52,941 nt of DNA, taken from assembly GCA_900546515.1 (NCBI GenBank), contig URDG01000019.1, forward strand, positions 1 to 52,941. The letters run 5' to 3'. Below, piece by piece: positions 31,201-38,968 of the stretch. Position numbers and translations under genes: made by a program. Within the stretch, counting starts at the first letter, position 1. Each line of letters opens with the position of its first letter. Origin of the DNA: an uncultured Eubacteriales bacterium. GTDB taxonomy: Bacteria; Bacillota; Clostridia; Oscillospirales; Oscillospiraceae. The notes under the pieces are model-generated. The model did not search any database and was not told the origin of the DNA. It saw nothing but the letters and a program-made list of their open reading frames with translations.

Positions 31201-31363
31201 TGGCTGTTTGCTTTTATTATCTCTCCAAGAGTGATGTTTTCGTTTCGGTATCTTGCACCCGGGTTGCGTTCTTTTTCGAGTGCGATCGCACCGTTTGGAC
31301 AGTTTTGAATACAGGCAAGGCAAAATTCGCATTTATTGTCTGTTCGCCGGGCTATTACACTTT
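31182..31363 (-). pseudogene. C-terminal remnant of an EFR1-type flavodoxin-ferredoxin
   Basis: On the minus strand a frame of about 55 codons reads NKCEFCLACIQNCPNGAI and then NPGARYRNENITLGEI before a stop at 31182. This is the last 4Fe-4S motif and the typical end (RYRNPNVT...) of EFR1-family proteins, flavodoxin-ferredoxin fusions of anaerobic Firmicutes. The flavodoxin part and the first cluster are missing; the sequence runs straight into the 3' end of the Crp/Fnr gene. There is no start codon or ribosome site. It is best read as the stump of a deleted gene. Confidence 0.7.
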
Positions 31364-32017
31364 CAAAATAAAATGACTTTTGCGAAAATCAATGATCCCC
31401 TCGCCGCGTATTTTGCCAAGCTCCAGCGACAGTCCGCTGCGCTCGACTGCAAGATAATCCGCGAGCTGCTGCCTTGAAAAAGGAATGTCAAATTCGTATT
31501 TTCCAAGCCGCTGTGCTTCGGCGGAAAGATAGGACATGATCTTTGCCCGTGTGGTGCGCTGTCCCATATGCGTGAGCTTTTCGTTGAATCGCAGGTTTTT
31601 TTCGGCAAGCTCGCTGAGCAGGTTTCGGATGATCCGGCTGTGGTGTGCGCAGGCGGACGGACATACATCCATAACGCGCCTTACATTCAGAAACATAGCG
31701 GTAACGGGTGTTTCCGCTGTGACGCTCACATTCAGCACCGCGCCGGGGGCGCAGGCATATGCGGCGGCAAAGGTCTGTCCCGGCCCCGCTTTGGAAAGAA
31801 TATTACGGTTTCCCCAAATATCCTCCTGTATGATCAGGACGGTTCCTGCAAGTACAAGACCTATAGAGTCCGCCGTATCGCCGGCACGCAGCACAAAGGC
31901 CTCTTTCGGGAAGTCCTTTTTTTCGGCTTTGAGACAGGCGAGCATGGCGGTCAGCTCATCCGCCGAAATGCCGGAGAAAAGCTGAGAGGAACGGATCACA
32001 GGTAAAAAATCTTTCAT
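31355..32017 (-). CDS. Crp/Fnr-family regulator
   Basis: A 220-residue Crp/Fnr protein: an N-terminal cyclic-nucleotide-type beta barrel (FVLRAGDTADSIGLVLAGTVLII) and a C-terminal winged helix (FSRQQLADYLAVERSGLSLELGKIRGEGII). The N-terminal FNR cysteines are absent, although isolated cysteines occur at 28, 88, 116 and 120 in outline, so redox sensing by cluster cannot be claimed. It belongs to the branch found beside ferredoxin and hcp genes in clostridia. AGAGGA precedes the start. The palindrome GTTGAAAATTCAAC, 14 bases upstream, is its probable DNA site and is positioned to activate the divergent 4Fe-4S gene and repress its own. Confidence 0.88.
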   Translation of the reverse strand: MKDFLPVIRSSQLFSGISADELTAMLACLKAEKKDFPKEAFVLRAGDTADSIGLVLAGTVLIIQEDIWGNRNILSKAGPGQTFAAAYACAPGAVLNVSVTAETPVTAMFLNVRRVMDVCPSACAHHSRIIRNLLSELAEKNLRFNEKLTHMGQRTTRAKIMSYLSAEAQRLGKYEFDIPFSRQQLADYLAVERSGLSLELGKIRGEGIIDFRKSHFILKV

Positions 32018-32030
32018 AAGATCCTCTTTA

Positions 32031-32072
32031 GTTGAAAATTCAACCGACTTGTTGATTTGATTGTACTATAAT
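32031..32072 (+). promoter_or_regulatory. Crp/Fnr box and class II promoter for the 4Fe-4S gene
   Basis: GTTGAAAATTCAAC (32031-32044) is a perfect 14-base palindrome. TATAAT lies at 32067-32072, with no acceptable -35 box. With a start at about 32079 the palindrome is centred at -41.5, the classical position for class II activation by Crp/Fnr proteins. Confidence 0.75.
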
Positions 32073-32100
32073 CGAATCACAAAAGCAAGGAGGTATTGGA

Positions 32101-32814
32101 ATGAAACGGAGAATCATCGAGATCGATCAGGATAAATGCAACGGCTGCGGCGCCTGCGCCGCCGCTTGCCACGAGGGCGCAATCGCCATGGCGGACGGCA
32201 AGGCGAAGTTGATGAGGGACGATTACTGCGACGGGCTGGGCGACTGCCTGCCGGCCTGTCCCACCGGGGCGATCTCCTTTGTGGAACGCGAGGCTGCCGC
32301 TTATGACGAGGCGGCGGTGCTCGCCAATAAGCAGAAGAAGATGCAGCAGGAGGGGATGCGCCTTCACGGCGGCTGCCCCGGAACACGGATGAAAACGATC
32401 CGGCACACGGAGCCGTTAGGAGCTGAGACTGCTTCTGCTGCGGTGGTGCAGAGCCGCCTTTCTCAGTGGCCTGTACAGATAAAGCTCGTTCCCGTGAACG
32501 CGCCTTATTTTGACGGCGCGAAGCTGCTCATTGCCGCCGACTGCACGGCTTACGCCTATGCCGCTTTCCACGAGCGGTTCATCAGGGGACATATTACCCT
32601 CGTCGGCTGTCCGAAGCTCGACAGCGTGGACTATTCCGAGAAGCTCACAGAGATCATCCGCAATAACGACATCAGGAGTGTGACCGTTGTGCGCATGGAA
32701 GTCCCATGCTGCGGCGGGCTGGAGTATGCGGCGAAAAAAGCATTGCAAAACAGCGGAAAATTCATTCCTTGGCAGGTCGTGACAATCTCAACGGATGGAA
32801 ATATCCTTGATTAA
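32101..32814 (+). CDS. 4Fe-4S ferredoxin-type protein
   Basis: A 237-residue protein whose first 60 residues hold two ferredoxin motifs: CNGCGACAAACHEGAI and the altered CDGLGDCLPACPTGAI (Asp/Gly spacing, one Cys-x2-Cys step replaced). The rest is a conserved domain with further cysteines (GGCPGTR, VGCPKLDS, PCCGGLE) of a type often annotated only as 4Fe-4S binding protein. In clostridia this gene regularly stands beside a Crp/Fnr regulator and hydroxylamine reductase (hcp), suggesting a role in nitrosative or redox stress; no hcp is present here. AAGGAGG precedes the start by 7 bases. It is divergently transcribed from the Crp/Fnr gene. Confidence 0.85.
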   Translation: MKRRIIEIDQDKCNGCGACAAACHEGAIAMADGKAKLMRDDYCDGLGDCLPACPTGAISFVEREAAAYDEAAVLANKQKKMQQEGMRLHGGCPGTRMKTIRHTEPLGAETASAAVVQSRLSQWPVQIKLVPVNAPYFDGAKLLIAADCTAYAYAAFHERFIRGHITLVGCPKLDSVDYSEKLTEIIRNNDIRSVTVVRMEVPCCGGLEYAAKKALQNSGKFIPWQVVTISTDGNILD

Positions 32815-32955
32815 AAAGATGGAGCGTAAAAGCTGTGCGTCTGATTATCGAGCAGCTGCTTATCATTCAGCGCACGCCCCCGCTGCGGAATTTTTCCGCA
32901 GCGGGGGATGCACTTATGCGCTGTAACGTTCAGACGCTATATTTCAGGCATAGAA

Positions 32956-32992
32956 AAGTCCACCGTAATTCTATCGGAATCACGGTGGACTT
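32956..32992 (-). terminator. Terminator of the tRNA gene; hairpin repeat copy 2
   Basis: AAGTCCACCGT (32956-32966) pairs with ACGGTGGACTT (32982-32992), followed on the minus strand by TTCT. Read on the minus strand it closely matches the hairpin at 31124-31158, loop included. Confidence 0.65.
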
Positions 32993-32993
32993 A

Positions 32994-33069
32994 TGGTGGA
33001 GACGGAGGGATTCGAACCCTTGACCTTACGGATGCGAACCGTACGCTCTCCCAACTGAGCTACGCCCCC
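32994..33069 (-). tRNA. tRNA-Ala (anticodon CGC)
   Basis: A 76-base tRNA including an encoded CCA. The cloverleaf is complete: acceptor GGGGGCG, D-arm with AGCTCAGTTGGGAGAGC, anticodon loop TTCGCAT (anticodon CGC, reading GCG), and T-arm GGGTTCGAATCCC. The G3-U70 pair, the main identity element for alanyl-tRNA synthetase, is present. Confidence 0.97.
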
Positions 33070-33125
33070 ATATATTTTATCAGACTGTTCAGCATTTGCA
33101 ATGCCTTAAACCTGACAGCTTGTAT

Positions 33126-33153
33126 ATTATAACACAAATTTTTTATTTGTAAA
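33126..33153 (-). promoter_or_regulatory. Promoter of tRNA-Ala
   Basis: On the minus strand TTTACA (33148-33153), a 16-base spacer and TATAAT (33126-33131). It is back to back with the SRP RNA promoter. Confidence 0.65.
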
Positions 33154-33161
33154 GAAAAAAG

Positions 33162-33190
33162 TTGATAAATTTAAAAAGCTGTAGTACAAT
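33162..33190 (+). promoter_or_regulatory. Promoter of the SRP RNA
   Basis: TTGATA (33162-33167), 17 bases, TACAAT (33185-33190); the RNA should start at about 33197-33199. Confidence 0.7.
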
Positions 33191-33198
33191 ATGATCGT

Positions 33199-33492
33199 GG
33201 CTTTTGACAAGGCTGCACTAGTTGGGGAGCCAGCGGTGCCCTGTAACCTGCAATCCGCTACAGCAGGGACGAATTCCCGACCGAGGGTGTGTGCTGTGTC
33301 GTCTGACCCCGGTAAGCAGTGATGACGACCCGGTCTCGCGCAACGGAAACCCGTGAACCATGTCAGGCGGGGAACCGAGCAGCATTAAGCGGTGCTTTTC
33401 GTGTGCCGCGAGGCAGCCGGGTCCGAGCCGGCTGCCGGCGTAACGGGCATGGTCCATCATTCGGAGTCGGGTGTGCAGTCTTGTCAAGAGCC
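33199..33492 (+). ncRNA. ffs: Signal recognition particle RNA, large Firmicutes type
   Basis: The 5' end (GGCTTTTGACAAGGCTGCAC) pairs with the 3' end (GTGCAGTCTTGTCAAGAGCC), fixing the limits. The Alu-domain block GTTGGGGAGCCAGCGGTGCC and CTGTAACCTGCAATCCGCT is typical of Bacillus/Clostridium scRNA. Domain IV is clear: GTGAACCATGTCAGG with GGAA and AGCAGCATTAAG, the Ffh-binding loop. At about 294 bases it is slightly longer than Bacillus scRNA. It lies immediately before dnaX, the same order as in Bacillus. Confidence 0.95.
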
Positions 33493-33519
33493 ATATTTGT
33501 TTTAGAGAGAGGGTGCAGA

Positions 33520-35205
33520 ATGTATCAGGCTCTTTACCGCAAGTGGCGTCCTCAGACCTTCGATGAGGTCGTCGGGCAAAAGCACATTACCGAGACGCTG
33601 AAAAATCAGGTCAGATCGGGGCGGCTGTCTCACGCCTATATTTTCATCGGCACCCGCGGCACGGGCAAGACTACCTGCGCCCGCATCCTCGCAAAGGCTG
33701 TTAATTGCGAGCATCCCGTGAACGGCAATCCCTGCTGTCAGTGCGCCGCATGCAGAGGTATTGCGGACGGCTCCGTGCTGGATGTCGTAGAGCTTGACGC
33801 GGCGTCGAACAACGGTGTTGACAATGTGCGTGCGCTGCGGGAGGAGGCTGTTTTTTCTCCGGCTTCCGTCAGGAAGAGAGTGTACATCATCGACGAGGTA
33901 CATATGCTCTCGACCTCCGCGTTCAACGCATTGCTGAAAATACTTGAGGAGCCACCGGAGCATCTCATGTTCATCCTCGCCACGACAGAGCTTCAGAAAG
34001 TCCCGGCGACGATACTGTCACGCTGCCAGCGCCACAGCTTTCGCAGAATAGACGCGCCGCAGCTCGCGGAATATCTTGAGTATGTCGCGCGGCAAGAGAG
34101 CTTTGATCTTACACATGATGCGGCGGAACTTATCGCACGTCTTGCGGAAGGCGGCGTGCGTGATGCGCTGAGCCTGCTGGATCAGTGTTCCGCTTTTGAA
34201 AAAATTGATACAGGGGAAGTCTATTCCGCGATGGGGCTGGCCGGGAACAGGCGCATAACCGAAATGCTCGACTGCATACTGAAGCATGATACCGCGGCGG
34301 CGCTTGAGAAATTCACCGGACTGTGGATGGACGGTAAGGACCCGGCGGTCTTCCTTAAAGAGCTGAGCGGATTGATGCGGGATGTGCTCATAGAGCTTGT
34401 CGCGCCGCAGAGCGGGATGAGCCTTGTCACGGGCGGATATGATTCCGCCACTCTCGGCAGCTTCGCTGCGCAGATGACAAGAGAAGAGCTTATCTGCGCG
34501 ATGGAGACGGTGCAGCGCTATACCGCGCAGCTGCGCGAGGCGAAAAACCCGAGGACCGTCGTTGAGCTGTGCCTGATCTCCCTGTGTGACAATACGCTCG
34601 GTGAGAGCGTGGACGAGCTGCGCGCGCGCATATCGCGCCTTGAGGCGCAGGCGGCCGGCCTTGCGCAGATGCCCGGATATACGGCGACGCCGCAGCCGGA
34701 TACCGTGCAGGGACATGCGCCTGCGGAGAACGCAGAGGAACAGCCGCGCCGTGTGCCGGAGCGTGTAAGCCCGGCGGCAGAACAGCCGTCACCCGTGCCG
34801 GCAGAAACAGAGCGCGCAGATGCCGCAGCGGCGCTGCGACAGGATACTGAGCCGGAGCGCAAACCGGAAGAACCGGCCGGCGCAGCGCCCGCCGGGGATG
34901 CGGATATGTGGGATGCGGTCTGCAAAGCGGCAGCGCCGCTGCTTGCTCCCGACGTGCGTCTGGTACTGAGTGATAAAGAGAAAATACGCGGCGCGCTGGA
35001 TCAGAACGTGCTGCGGATCGAGTGTATCCCGGGCTTCCTTTACGGGCGCATAAACAAGCAGGACGTGCTGCAGAAGTTCGGCGCGGCAGCCTCAAAGCTG
35101 GCCGGACGCGAGGTGCGTGTGATGCTGTCGGAGTTCAGGCCGGATTCGTTTGAAAAGCGCAGCGTGGAAGAGCTCAGGCAGTTCAAGGAAGTAAGGTTTA
35201 TATGA
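33520..35205 (+). CDS. dnaX: DNA polymerase III subunit gamma/tau
   Basis: A 561-residue clamp-loader AAA+ ATPase. It starts MYQALYRKWRPQTFDEVVGQ as is standard. Walker A is GTRGTGKTT, the zinc cysteines lie in CEHPVNGNPCCQCAAC, Walker B is VYIIDEVHML, and sensor 1 and the arginine finger are in ATTELQKVPATILSRCQR. Residues ~390-480 are a Pro/Glu/Ala-rich linker, then a tau C-terminal domain. I chose the ATG at 33520, since the longer frame only overlaps the SRP RNA. It precedes ybaB as in most bacteria. No frameshift slip site was noticed. Confidence 0.96.
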   Translation: MYQALYRKWRPQTFDEVVGQKHITETLKNQVRSGRLSHAYIFIGTRGTGKTTCARILAKAVNCEHPVNGNPCCQCAACRGIADGSVLDVVELDAASNNGVDNVRALREEAVFSPASVRKRVYIIDEVHMLSTSAFNALLKILEEPPEHLMFILATTELQKVPATILSRCQRHSFRRIDAPQLAEYLEYVARQESFDLTHDAAELIARLAEGGVRDALSLLDQCSAFEKIDTGEVYSAMGLAGNRRITEMLDCILKHDTAAALEKFTGLWMDGKDPAVFLKELSGLMRDVLIELVAPQSGMSLVTGGYDSATLGSFAAQMTREELICAMETVQRYTAQLREAKNPRTVVELCLISLCDNTLGESVDELRARISRLEAQAAGLAQMPGYTATPQPDTVQGHAPAENAEEQPRRVPERVSPAAEQPSPVPAETERADAAAALRQDTEPERKPEEPAGAAPAGDADMWDAVCKAAAPLLAPDVRLVLSDKEKIRGALDQNVLRIECIPGFLYGRINKQDVLQKFGAAASKLAGREVRVMLSEFRPDSFEKRSVEELRQFKEVRFI

Positions 35206-35262
35206 GGCGCAGGCCCAGAATATAAAACAAAAATACAAAAAATAAAACTGGAGGATAAAACA

Positions 35263-35613
35263 ATGGCAAAAGGCGGATTCCGCGGCGGTTATCCCGGCGG
35301 CAACCAGATGAATATGATGAGACAGGCTCAGAAGATGCAGCAGGAATTCATGAAGATGCAGCAGGAGCTGGAGTCTACAAAGTTTGAGTTCACCTCAGGC
35401 GGCGGCGCGGTCAAGGCGACCATCGTCGGCACGCGCGAGCTCCAGTCCATTGAGATAAAGCCCGAGGTCGTAGATCCCGATGATGTCGAAATGCTTCAGG
35501 ATCTGATCGTTGCGGCCGTAAACGGCGCTCTCAAGCTGGCGGACGACAAGACCAGCCAGTCCATGGCGAAGCTCAACGGCGGACTGCCCGGTTTCCCCGG
35601 CGGCATGTTCTGA
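35263..35613 (+). CDS. ybaB: YbaB/EbfC nucleoid-associated protein
   Basis: A 116-residue YbaB/EbfC protein that binds DNA as a dimer. The family core is MMRQAQKMQQEFMKMQQEL...VKATIVGTRELQSIEIKPEVVDPDDVEMLQDLIVAAVNGAL in outline. N- and C-termini are glycine-rich, as usual. GGAGG lies 8 bases before the start. It follows dnaX by 57 bases. In most Firmicutes recR comes next, but here a terminator and a radical SAM gene follow instead. Confidence 0.94.
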   Translation: MAKGGFRGGYPGGNQMNMMRQAQKMQQEFMKMQQELESTKFEFTSGGGAVKATIVGTRELQSIEIKPEVVDPDDVEMLQDLIVAAVNGALKLADDKTSQSMAKLNGGLPGFPGGMF

Positions 35614-35630
35614 TATAATCTGCGTTTGTG

Positions 35631-35680
35631 ACGGCGCGCTGCGTGACACGGCTTTCAGGCCCGCAGCGCGCCGTATTTTA
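35631..35680 (+). terminator. Terminator of the dnaX-ybaB operon
   Basis: A perfect 13-bp stem (35631-35643 with 35662-35674) followed by ATTTTAT. Confidence 0.85.
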
Positions 35681-35709
35681 TAATGCGGATGGAAAGAGAG
35701 GGGCAAACC

Positions 35710-36543
35710 ATGCGTTTCAAAAAAGCCTATCTTGAAATAACAAATGTCTGCAATCTCAACTGCGCCTTCTGCCCCGGCACGAAGCGGGAAAAACGGTTTA
35801 TGACTGCGGACGAATTCGGCGTTCTGGCATCGAAGCTCCGGCCTTATACGGACTATCTGTATCTTCATCTTATGGGAGAGCCGCTGCTGCACCCCGAGCT
35901 TGGAACGCTGCTGAACATCGCGCACGGGCTGGAATTCAAGGTGATAATCACTACGAATGGGACTCTGCTCGGGGATAGGGGCGCTGTCCTGCTCAACTCC
36001 CCGGCGGTGCACAAGGTGAATATATCCCTCCAGTCCTTTGAGGCAAACAGCGGCGGAGAAATTGAAAGTTATGTAAACCGGTGTGCGGCGTTTGCTGCCG
36101 GCATGGGACAGAGCGGGAAGCTCTGCGTGCTGCGCCTGTGGAATAAAAACGGACTGGAGGAGCTGAACGGCAAAATAGAAAGTATATTGTCGCGGCATTT
36201 TCCCCGGCCATGGCGCACCAGCCGTGCAAGCCTCGGCCTTGCCGGGCATGTATGGCTCGAACCCGGCGAAAGGTTCGATTGGCCGGATATGGACGCGGCG
36301 GACAGGGGAGAGCGGGTGTTCTGCTATGGGCTGCGCGATCAGATCGGCGTCCTTGCTGACGGCACCGTTGTGCCGTGCTGCCTTGACCACGAGGGCGATA
36401 TTGCCCTTGGAAATTTATTTGACAGTACAATTGATGACATTATGTCAACCGAAAGAGCACAGATGATCTACAACGGCTTTTCAGCGCGCAAAGCGCAGGA
36501 GCCGCTTTGTAGACGCTGCGGCTATGCCAGAAGATTTACATAA
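35710..36543 (+). CDS. Radical SAM protein with SPASM-like C-terminus
   Basis: A 277-residue radical SAM enzyme. CNLNCAFC (about residues 14-21) holds the catalytic 4Fe-4S cluster, followed by the SAM-binding GEPLLHPEL and IITTNGTLL. The C-terminal VVPCCLDHEGDIALGNLF and CRRCGY resemble a reduced SPASM domain for an auxiliary cluster. It is shorter than most peptide-modifying SPASM enzymes and no precursor peptide gene was seen beside it. The ATG at 35710 has AGAGGGG upstream; an in-frame ATG at 35683 is possible but lacks a ribosome site. Substrate unknown. Confidence 0.87.
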   Translation: MRFKKAYLEITNVCNLNCAFCPGTKREKRFMTADEFGVLASKLRPYTDYLYLHLMGEPLLHPELGTLLNIAHGLEFKVIITTNGTLLGDRGAVLLNSPAVHKVNISLQSFEANSGGEIESYVNRCAAFAAGMGQSGKLCVLRLWNKNGLEELNGKIESILSRHFPRPWRTSRASLGLAGHVWLEPGERFDWPDMDAADRGERVFCYGLRDQIGVLADGTVVPCCLDHEGDIALGNLFDSTIDDIMSTERAQMIYNGFSARKAQEPLCRRCGYARRFT

Positions 36544-36591
36544 CTTAATATACATATTATTGTTTACATAATATAATAAACAAGCATAAAT

Positions 36592-36626
36592 TTCCCGCCT
36601 CAGCATATTGTGTGCAGAGGCGGGAA
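36592..36626. terminator. Hairpin between the radical SAM gene and nagB
   Basis: TTCCCGCCTC (36592-36601) pairs with GAGGCGGGAA (36617-36626); T-runs are weak on both sides. It lies between converging genes. Confidence 0.55.
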
Positions 36627-36656
36627 GTGATATGGATCGTAGCTGGGAATATACGT

Positions 36657-37388
36657 TCAGCCTTCGTAGCCGATCTCATCGGCCAGCTTTTTTTCGATGA
36701 GCACCGTGGCGTCGCGGTGCAGCTTCATAAAGGTCGCGGGGCAGCCGGTCGTCACCTTGCCGTCCATGAGAAGCTGACGTGCGGCGTCCTGCTTGCTGCC
36801 GGAGATTATAAGCAGCAGGCTTTTGGCGCGCATGATGTCGCCCATGCCCATGGTGAAAGCATAGCGCGGCACTTCATTGCGGGAGGCGAAGAAACGGGCG
36901 TTCGCATCGATAGTGCTCTCGTCGAGAGGCTCCATGTGCGCCATATCGTGCAGCGCTTCGCCGGGCTCATTGAAGCCGAGATGCCCGTCAGGGCCGACGC
37001 CTAGTACCTGAATGTCCACGTCGCTTTCAGTGAGTACAGCCCGGAATTCGCGGATATTGGCTTCGGCATCGCCGGTGCCCTTGGCAACATAGGTGTTCTT
37101 TTTATCAATATTGATATGGTCAAAGAAATTGCTGTCCATGAAATATCTGTAGCTCTGGGGATGCGAGGGCTCAAGGCCGGCGTATTCGTCAAGATTTACG
37201 CTTTTAACGCGGGAAAAGTCAAGTCCCTCCTCATTGCAGCGGCGCGCGAGCTCTTTATACATGCCCAAAGGACTGGAGCCTGTAGCAAGACCAAGGCAGC
37301 AGTCGGGTTTGGCGCGTACAGTCCTCTCGATGATGTCTGCCGCAAGTGAACTTTCGTGGGAATAGTTTTCCGCAATAATGACTTTCAT
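36657..37388 (-). CDS. nagB: Glucosamine-6-phosphate deaminase
   Basis: A 243-residue enzyme converting glucosamine-6-phosphate to fructose-6-phosphate and ammonia. Conserved blocks are GLATGSSPLGMY, VNLDEYAGL and VGPDGHLGFNEPG. Asp67, Asp134, His136 and Glu141 correspond to catalytic Asp72, Asp141, His143 and Glu148 of E. coli NagB. The ATG at 37388 was chosen because AAGGAG lies eight bases upstream; the longer frame runs through the promoter. No nagA or PTS gene is adjacent. The role is amino-sugar use or wall recycling. Confidence 0.94.
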   Translation of the reverse strand: MKVIIAENYSHESSLAADIIERTVRAKPDCCLGLATGSSPLGMYKELARRCNEEGLDFSRVKSVNLDEYAGLEPSHPQSYRYFMDSNFFDHINIDKKNTYVAKGTGDAEANIREFRAVLTESDVDIQVLGVGPDGHLGFNEPGEALHDMAHMEPLDESTIDANARFFASRNEVPRYAFTMGMGDIMRAKSLLLIISGSKQDAARQLLMDGKVTTGCPATFMKLHRDATVLIEKKLADEIGYEG

Positions 37389-37442
37389 TCTCAAGCTCCT
37401 TAAATAAATGGTTTGCCGGGATAATGGTTTCCGAGTACAGCC

Positions 37443-37471
37443 AGTATAAACGCTGGTGAAAAATACGTCAA
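37443..37471 (-). promoter_or_regulatory. Promoter of nagB
   Basis: On the minus strand TTGACG (37466-37471), 17 bases, TATACT (37443-37448). Confidence 0.7.
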
Positions 37472-37520
37472 GTTCAAAAGCGGTATGTACAGGGCACGCA
37501 GTAAATTTAACAAAATACAG

Positions 37521-37549
37521 TTTACTTATCCGGCGCACTGTGATACATT
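37521..37549 (+). promoter_or_regulatory. Promoter of the DUF1002-like gene
   Basis: TTTACT (37521-37526), 17 bases, TACATT (37544-37549). Confidence 0.5.
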
Positions 37550-37622
37550 CTTATACCGCATGGAACAAAACGCATATTTGTGCGTCATATAAACAAAGCA
37601 GATCGGGAAAGGAATGGTTGCT

Positions 37623-38495
37623 ATGAAGAGAATAGTTTCACTTATTCTTGTTCTTATGTTGATATTATCGCTTGGCGGCACGGCATTTGCCGACAATACG
37701 CAGAGCCGCGCGGTCATCGGCGCGGATCTCACGACAGAGCAGGTCGCGCAGGTGTATTCAGCCTTCGGCGTGCAGCAGGGGACTGTGCCTCAGCTTCTCG
37801 TCACCAATGCCGAGGAACGCCAGTACCTTGAGGGCTATGTCGATTCGTCGATCATCGGCTCGCGCTCCATATCCTGCGTTTACGTAGAGCTTCTCGGCTC
37901 CGGCGCGGGCATGAATGTCACCACGAGCAACATCACATGGTGTACGCCTGAAATGTATATTCAGGCGCTTGCCACGGCGGGCATCACCGACGCGCGCATA
38001 ATCGTTGCCGCACCCTTTGAGGTCAGCGGCACCGCGGCGCTCACGGGTATATATAAAGCCTATGAGGACATGACCGGCAAAAAGATCGACGATATTGCAA
38101 AGCTCGTCAGCACGCAGGAACTCACCATAACCGGAGAGCTTGCACAGGAGATCGGCAGCATGGACTCCACGTCCATAGTGCAGGATCTGAAGCTGATGCT
38201 CAGTGAGACGCAGAACATGACGGACGACCAGATACGTCAGGAGATAATCCAGATAGCCGCGCAGTATAATGTCAGCCTCACCGAGACGCAGATAAACCAG
38301 CTCATCTCTCTGTGCCGCTCGCTCGAGGGGCTTGATGCAGATCAGCTGAAAAGCCGCGTCGAGGAAGTGCAGAACACGCTCAACAAGGTCTCCACTGCAA
38401 AAACTCAGGTCGTTGGATTTGTGCAGTCGGTCAAGAAGGTCGTTACCTCCGTGCAGAGCTTTTTTGAAAGGATCAAAAACATAATAGGCATGTGA
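37623..38495 (+). CDS. Secreted DUF1002-family protein
   Basis: A 290-residue exported protein. A signal peptide (MKRIVSLILVLMLILSLGGTAFA, about 23 residues, here described rather than proven) is cut before DNTQ. The mature part has the features of DUF1002: RAVIGADLTTEQ, YVDSSIIGSRSISCVYVELL and APFEVSGTAALTGIYKAYE, then a helical C-terminal third. Function is not known in the family. I chose the ATG at 37623: AAAGGA has correct spacing to it, whereas it abuts the upstream ATG at 37614. It stands alone, bounded by a promoter and a strong terminator. Confidence 0.8.
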   Translation: MKRIVSLILVLMLILSLGGTAFADNTQSRAVIGADLTTEQVAQVYSAFGVQQGTVPQLLVTNAEERQYLEGYVDSSIIGSRSISCVYVELLGSGAGMNVTTSNITWCTPEMYIQALATAGITDARIIVAAPFEVSGTAALTGIYKAYEDMTGKKIDDIAKLVSTQELTITGELAQEIGSMDSTSIVQDLKLMLSETQNMTDDQIRQEIIQIAAQYNVSLTETQINQLISLCRSLEGLDADQLKSRVEEVQNTLNKVSTAKTQVVGFVQSVKKVVTSVQSFFERIKNIIGM

Positions 38496-38502
38496 TCTGC
38501 CC

Positions 38503-38546
38503 CGGCTGGCAGCAGCTTTCATCACAGCTGCTGCCAGCCGTTTTTT
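38503..38546 (+). terminator. Terminator of the DUF1002-like gene
   Basis: A perfect 15-bp stem (38503-38517 with 38526-38540), an eight-base loop and six T. Confidence 0.92.
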
Positions 38547-38643
38547 AAACATATATGCGCGACTTTTCGCGCGTATCCTCTTCCATAGTATGCCGTAATG
38601 TGTTATTATAAAAACATATAAATATATAATACGGAGGGGCTTT

Positions 38644-38943
38644 ATGGACGCGAGAGACAGGCGCTTGAAGAAAGAGGCTATCGTGCAGGCCGAAGCCTAC
38701 CTGAACAGAAAGCGCGGCTATGTAACGCCGCAGGAGAAAAAAGCTTTCAGAATTGCAGAAAAGCTGCGCCGCGGCTACTGGCTGGAGAGCCTTTCCGGAC
38801 TGAACGCGGACGAGAGACGCGCACAGCTGTGCGGCTACAGGATATTCAGGACACGCGTATTTTTCGGCGGCATTTTCGGGCCGAAACGCACAGAGCGGCG
38901 GACTGAGCAGTCCGAACCGGTGGGCGGACATCTGCTGAAATGA
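38644..38943 (+). CDS. Small basic hypothetical protein
   Basis: A 99-residue, Lys/Arg-rich soluble protein with predicted helices (RRLKKEAIVQAEAYLNRKRG, EKKAFRIAEKLRRGYWLESL) and no motif I recognise. An excellent ribosome site (GGAGGGG) precedes the ATG. Codon use matches the neighbours, and the stop is only some 25 bases before the GH3 start, so it is a real gene in an operon with the glycosidase. Function unknown. Confidence 0.65.
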   Translation: MDARDRRLKKEAIVQAEAYLNRKRGYVTPQEKKAFRIAEKLRRGYWLESLSGLNADERRAQLCGYRIFRTRVFFGGIFGPKRTERRTEQSEPVGGHLLK

Positions 38944-38968
38944 CGTGCCGGAGAGAAACGGAGCTATG

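Noticed and set aside
31105..31308. Plus-strand 67-codon frame after flavodoxin
   Set aside because: It crosses two hairpins and is antisense to the recognisable ferredoxin remnant.
33319..33519. N-terminal extension of DnaX
   Set aside because: This stretch is the SRP RNA; DnaX begins MYQALYRKWRP at 33520 with its own upstream signal.
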